The notes under the pieces: generated by a model | The model's database searches: none | Told to the model about the DNA's origin: nothing | The model's input: only the letters and a program-made list of their open reading frames with translations | Translations under genes and position numbers: made by a program | Assembly: GCF_013623775.1 (NCBI RefSeq) | Contig: NZ_JABFAM010000004.1 | Span: 124,001 to 188,000 of the forward strand | Reading direction: 5' to 3' | Origin: Rufibacter sp. XAAS-G3-1 | GTDB taxonomy: Bacteria; Bacteroidota; Bacteroidia; Cytophagales; Hymenobacteraceae | Length of the DNA: 64,000 bases | Shown: positions 60,803 through 64,000 of the stretch, one piece after another | Layout: each line of letters begins with the position of its first letter | Position numbering within the stretch: the stretch's first letter is position 1

Positions 60803-63334
60803 TCATTTTGTTTGCATGCTCATTAATGGCTCCAGTTTTGGGTCTTTTTCCACCAATTCCTGCAGCTTTTCTCTTCGTTCTTCGGTTTCGGCCATGAGCG
60901 TAAGCATTTGAAACGCTGCTTGTTTTACCTCTTGCAGGGTCTCTTGTTCTACTATCTGCACCAATGCCTGCCACCCCCTTTCCTGCCGGTCAATATTTTT
61001 TTTCAGCAGGAAGGCTCCAAAGCTCTGGATGAAGAAATACAAGTCTCCTCCCCGTAGTTTTCGGGCGTTTTGCAGATACCAGGCGTAAAGCTCCTCTTGT
61101 TCACTGGCGGTAAAGGCAGAAGCCAAAGCGTTTACCACGTCCGGATTTTTATAGGCCAAGAATGGTTGTAATCGGTTCAGGTCATGTCCTCCTTTGTTCC
61201 AGGCGAAGATAGCGGCGCTCACTACCTGGTAAGAACTGTCCTGCAACCTGCTTTCTATGATCTCCCGGGGCAAGCCGTTCAAGGTGCTCAAGACATAAGT
61301 AGCCGTAGCTCTTACCGAACTGTTCTCATCTTTTTCTGCCATCTGTTGGATTTGGTTCTGGGTTTGAGGGTTCTCCATCGCACTGGTAGAAACCAGAATC
61401 TCCAACCCGGTAACCCTTATCTTCCAGAAGGAATCCTGGAGTGCTTTCTGCAGCACCTGGTCTACGGCTACGTGCGCAGTATCTCTCAGATGCTCCAGGG
61501 CATTGGCTTTGGCCGCGTACGCGGTGCTATTCAGAAACTGGGTGGCCCATTCCTCTAAAGATTTTTCGTGGTTGATATTAGCCAACAGTTTTTGCGCAGG
61601 ATCAATGACTACAGCTTGCGGGGCACTCTGCAGCGGGAAAGTGAACGTCTGGTTCGCTTGACTAAGTTCCACTTGTTCTTCCTGCCATTTACCGGCTTGC
61701 AAAACAGCCATTGTCAAAGGCATCTTGTACACCGCTGTCCTTGCCGTATCCTGCGTTTGGGTAACCTGCACGGTCAAGGCTCCATTCTGATAGGAATGCG
61801 TCACTTTTAACTCCGGGTGACCGGGCGTAAGGAACCATTGCCGGAAAAAAGGAATCAAATCCCGTCCGGTGATTTCCTCAAAGGCTAACCGCAGTTCATC
61901 TATTTCTACTGAACTGTTTCTGTTCTCCCGTAGGTACAGGTTGAGAGAAGCAAAAAAAGCCTCATCCCCTACTTCCTGCCGAAGCATGTGCAGCACCCTT
62001 CCGCCTTTGGCGTAGGAGTGGCTGTCAAACATATCTTCCTTGTCCAGATAATGGTACCTAATGAGCGGCTCTTGCTTGGTTCTGGCTTCGCCCAGATATT
62101 CCAGCAAAGCAGATTGGTGCGTCAATGCAGCTTCATCGGGCCCATACCGGTGCTCGGCCCACAGGTATTCAGAATAATCGGCAAAAGACTCATTTAACGG
62201 TAGATTCGCCCAAGACTCGGTGGTGACCAGATCGCCAAACCATTGATGAAAGAGCTCATGCGCAATGATGTGATCCCAGTTCTTGTCCAGCAGTTCGCGG
62301 CGGTCTTGGTGCAAAGACTCCATAAACGTAGAGGCGGTGGTGTTCTCCATGGCCCCAGAGACAAAGTTCCTGACCACCACTTGCGCATATTTATCCCAGG
62401 GAAAGGCCACGCCTAGTTTCTGGGAGAAAAATTCCAGCATGGCAGGCGTTCTGCCGAAGGTGGCCTTGGCGGTGGCGGCGTATTCCGGCTCTACCCAGTA
62501 ACTCACCTCCATATTGCGCCACTTGTCTTTGACCACCGCATACTCCCCAATGGCCATCATCACCAAATAAGGGGCGTGCGGTTTGGTCATTCGCCAGTGA
62601 TCCGTTTTCAGGCCGTTTTTCAGATTTCTGGACGAAACCAGCACCCCGTTTGACAGCGTTTTGAAACGGCTTTCCACGGTGATAAAAAGATCCTGGGTCA
62701 TGCGCTCATTGGGCTTGTCAATGGTGGGGAACCAGGCCGAACTTGCCTCGGTCTCGCCCTGCGTCCAGATTTGCTGGGGCACGCCCTCCTCCGTTCCTAG
62801 CGGATTGATAAAGTACAGGCCTTTGTCTGCCTGAATAGCGGCGCTGCCTTTGGCTTGCAGCTCATTGGGTTTGGCCGTGTAGGAGATGAGCAGTTGCAGG
62901 GTGTCTGTTCGGGTATAGGCTTTATCTAGCCGCAGCGTTAGTGTTTGCTGGTCATAGTCATAGGTCAAAGGCACCTCCTGTTTCCCTTTGAGCAGCATTA
63001 CTTTGTGCACGTCAAACCCTTTGGCATCTAACACCACCTGGTTTTGCGGATAGAAATACGGCTTTAGGGTAAGCGTGGCTTCCCCTAACAAATGCTGCTT
63101 CGCCCAGTCAAACCGTACGTTCAGTTTGGTGTGCAACAGGTCTATCAGGCGCTCGGCGGCTGGCTGGTAAGGCCCCTTGCTGGTCACCGGAACCAGCTCT
63201 GTGACGGTTGTATCTAGGGCAGAACTGACTTCTTCTGAGGCCACCACGGGGGCAACCGGCTGCTTTACGGCGCACCCAGTAACAGTACCGCATAACAGAA
63301 AGAACAAGAAGCCACGGGAAACAATGTGATTCAT
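60803..63334 (-). CDS. M1 family metallopeptidase (aminopeptidase) lipoprotein with HEAT-like C-terminus
   Basis: About 843 residues. Zinc aminopeptidase that removes N-terminal residues from peptides. Start at 63332-63334 (MNHIVSRGFLFFLLCGTVTGC) is chosen because it yields a lipoprotein signal with Cys at about residue 21; a Met 27 codons upstream would bury it. The N-terminal beta domain is followed by the exopeptidase motif GAMENTTAST, the zinc motif HELFHQWFGDLV with the third ligand Glu in NLPLNESFADYSEYLW, and the Tyr-containing SYAKGGRVLHMLR. The last 250 residues are alpha-helical repeats (DSFWKIRVTGLEILVS, NSSVRATATYVLSTL, DSSYQVVSAAIFAWNK), HEAT-like. Located in the cell envelope; diverges from the biotin carrier gene. 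No promoter box found. Confidence 0.92.
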   Translation of the reverse strand: MNHIVSRGFLFFLLCGTVTGCAVKQPVAPVVASEEVSSALDTTVTELVPVTSKGPYQPAAERLIDLLHTKLNVRFDWAKQHLLGEATLTLKPYFYPQNQVVLDAKGFDVHKVMLLKGKQEVPLTYDYDQQTLTLRLDKAYTRTDTLQLLISYTAKPNELQAKGSAAIQADKGLYFINPLGTEEGVPQQIWTQGETEASSAWFPTIDKPNERMTQDLFITVESRFKTLSNGVLVSSRNLKNGLKTDHWRMTKPHAPYLVMMAIGEYAVVKDKWRNMEVSYWVEPEYAATAKATFGRTPAMLEFFSQKLGVAFPWDKYAQVVVRNFVSGAMENTTASTFMESLHQDRRELLDKNWDHIIAHELFHQWFGDLVTTESWANLPLNESFADYSEYLWAEHRYGPDEAALTHQSALLEYLGEARTKQEPLIRYHYLDKEDMFDSHSYAKGGRVLHMLRQEVGDEAFFASLNLYLRENRNSSVEIDELRLAFEEITGRDLIPFFRQWFLTPGHPELKVTHSYQNGALTVQVTQTQDTARTAVYKMPLTMAVLQAGKWQEEQVELSQANQTFTFPLQSAPQAVVIDPAQKLLANINHEKSLEEWATQFLNSTAYAAKANALEHLRDTAHVAVDQVLQKALQDSFWKIRVTGLEILVSTSAMENPQTQNQIQQMAEKDENSSVRATATYVLSTLNGLPREIIESRLQDSSYQVVSAAIFAWNKGGHDLNRLQPFLAYKNPDVVNALASAFTASEQEELYAWYLQNARKLRGGDLYFFIQSFGAFLLKKNIDRQERGWQALVQIVEQETLQEVKQAAFQMLTLMAETEERREKLQELVEKDPKLEPLMSMQTK

Positions 63335-63415
63335 GTAATGATTTATTAACTTTGGGAACTCAAGTTGTGAATTTATTTCACATGTACGGTACTTACTGCT
63401 TCTAACCCTGCCCAC

Positions 63416-63910
63416 ATGCTACAGGTAAAATCGGCCACTTCCACCTGGCAAGTAGTCCTGGAGAAAAACCAGATTCTTCTCAACGATGCTCCTTTTACCT
63501 GGGATTTGCTTCCCCTCAGTCCTACTTCCTTCCATATCATAAAAGACGGCCGTTCCTATACCGCCGAGTTGCTGGAAACTGACCCAGAGACCAAAACCTT
63601 CCAGATCAAGATAAACGGCAATGTGCATACGTTGCAGGTGCAGGACAGGATGGATTTGCTTCTGGAGAGTTTGGGCATGGGCCAGGCACTAGCGCAGAAG
63701 ATAAACGATATCAAAGCGCCCATGCCCGGCCTTATTCTGGATATTAAGGTTGAACCCGGCCAGGAAGTAAAGAAAGGCGACCCCATTCTTATTCTGGAGG
63801 CCATGAAAATGGAGAACATCATCAAGTCTCCCGGCGACGGCGTAGTTTCTGCGGTAAAGGTAAATGTGAAGCAGAACGTAGAGAAAAACCAAGTATTGAT
63901 CGTGTTTTAA
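63416..63910 (+). CDS. Biotin carboxyl carrier protein (biotinyl-domain subunit)
   Basis: 164 residues; carries CO2 on a covalently bound biotin for an acyl-CoA carboxylase or decarboxylase. The C-terminal biotinyl domain (from about residue 95, IKAPMPGLILDIKVEPGQEV) has the attachment motif EAMKMEN with the target Lys at about residue 131, and NVKQNVEKNQVLIVF at the end. The N-terminal 90 residues form a beta-rich domain (FHIIKDGRSYTAELLET, FQIKINGNVHTLQVQDRMDL) as seen in propionyl-CoA carboxylase or decarboxylase-type carriers rather than the Ala/Pro-rich AccB linker. The partner carboxylase subunits are not in the window, so the enzyme is not assignable. Confidence 0.9.
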   Translation: MLQVKSATSTWQVVLEKNQILLNDAPFTWDLLPLSPTSFHIIKDGRSYTAELLETDPETKTFQIKINGNVHTLQVQDRMDLLLESLGMGQALAQKINDIKAPMPGLILDIKVEPGQEVKKGDPILILEAMKMENIIKSPGDGVVSAVKVNVKQNVEKNQVLIVF

Positions 63911-63918
63911 ATGAATGC

Positions 63919-63956
63919 CGTTTAGGGCCTGTTTTCTGTAAAACAGGCCCTAAACG
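63919..63956. repeat. Dispersed palindrome after the biotin carrier gene
   Basis: Perfect 17-bp arms CGTTTAGGGCCTGTTTT and AAAACAGGCCCTAAACG with the loop CTGT. Begins 9 bp after the stop codon, like the copies after GH3 and hscA; probable mRNA 3' end hairpin. Confidence 0.9.
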
Positions 63957-64000
63957 CGTATAGCCAAATGTCACTAACTATTACTATCTAAATAAGCATG

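Overview
This window looks like chromosomal DNA of a Bacteroidota bacterium of the order Cytophagales, most likely family Hymenobacteraceae (Rufibacter/Pontibacter/Hymenobacter-like). The evidence is a SusC-type receptor, the rplQ-carA-eno-ftsB neighbourhood, promoters of the Bacteroidota type (TTTG about 20 bp upstream of TAnnTTTG), almost no Shine-Dalgarno sequences, and the style of the ribosomal and RNA polymerase proteins. The family assignment is inference; no database was searched.

The left third (1-23000) is a glycan-utilization region. On the minus strand it has a SusC-like outer-membrane receptor (cut by the window edge), a DUF4886 SGNH-type hydrolase, a heparinase II/III-type lyase, and an operon of a sugar-1-phosphate nucleotidyltransferase, an N-acetylhexosamine 1-kinase (nahK-like) and a CBM9-like protein. 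The plus strand has a GH3 glycosidase, a GH88 unsaturated uronyl hydrolase and a LacZ-type GH2. The minus strand continues with a GH89 alpha-N-acetylglucosaminidase lipoprotein and a UxuB-like short-chain dehydrogenase. Together they suggest import and breakdown of a glycan containing uronic acid and alpha-GlcNAc, with released GlcNAc phosphorylated at C1 and possibly converted to a UDP-sugar. No sulfatase is present. Paired palindromes of the LacI-operator type (TGTGCTCGAACACT-like, centres exactly 31 bp apart) lie about 400-480 bp upstream of both susC and the GH3 gene, and a single imperfect copy lies upstream of the GH89 gene, suggesting one regulon.

The spacers between these genes are full of non-coding repeats: a dispersed palindrome of about 40-46 nt (roughly 20 copies in the window, arms covarying between copies), three MITE-like elements of 155-165 bp with terminal inverted repeats AGAGCnTGTTTA, and larger modular arrays combining the palindrome with other hairpins.

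From 23500 to 28600 are an HscA-like Hsp70 (plus) and, on the minus strand, carA-eno-ftsB. From 28665 to 58900 the minus strand carries the core translation/transcription superoperon: secE-nusG-rplK-rplA-rplJ-rplL-rpoB-rpoC-DUF3467, then rpsL-rpsG-fusA-rpsJ, then rplC through rpsM-rpsK-rpsD-rpoA-rplQ with secY, map, infA and rpmJ embedded. The usual rpsJ-rplC junction is interrupted by 768 bp holding a strong terminator, repeats and a new promoter. Upstream of secE are tRNA-Trp, tuf, tRNA-Thr, tRNA-Gly and tRNA-Tyr. The right end has an M1 aminopeptidase lipoprotein (minus) diverging from a biotin carboxyl carrier protein (plus).
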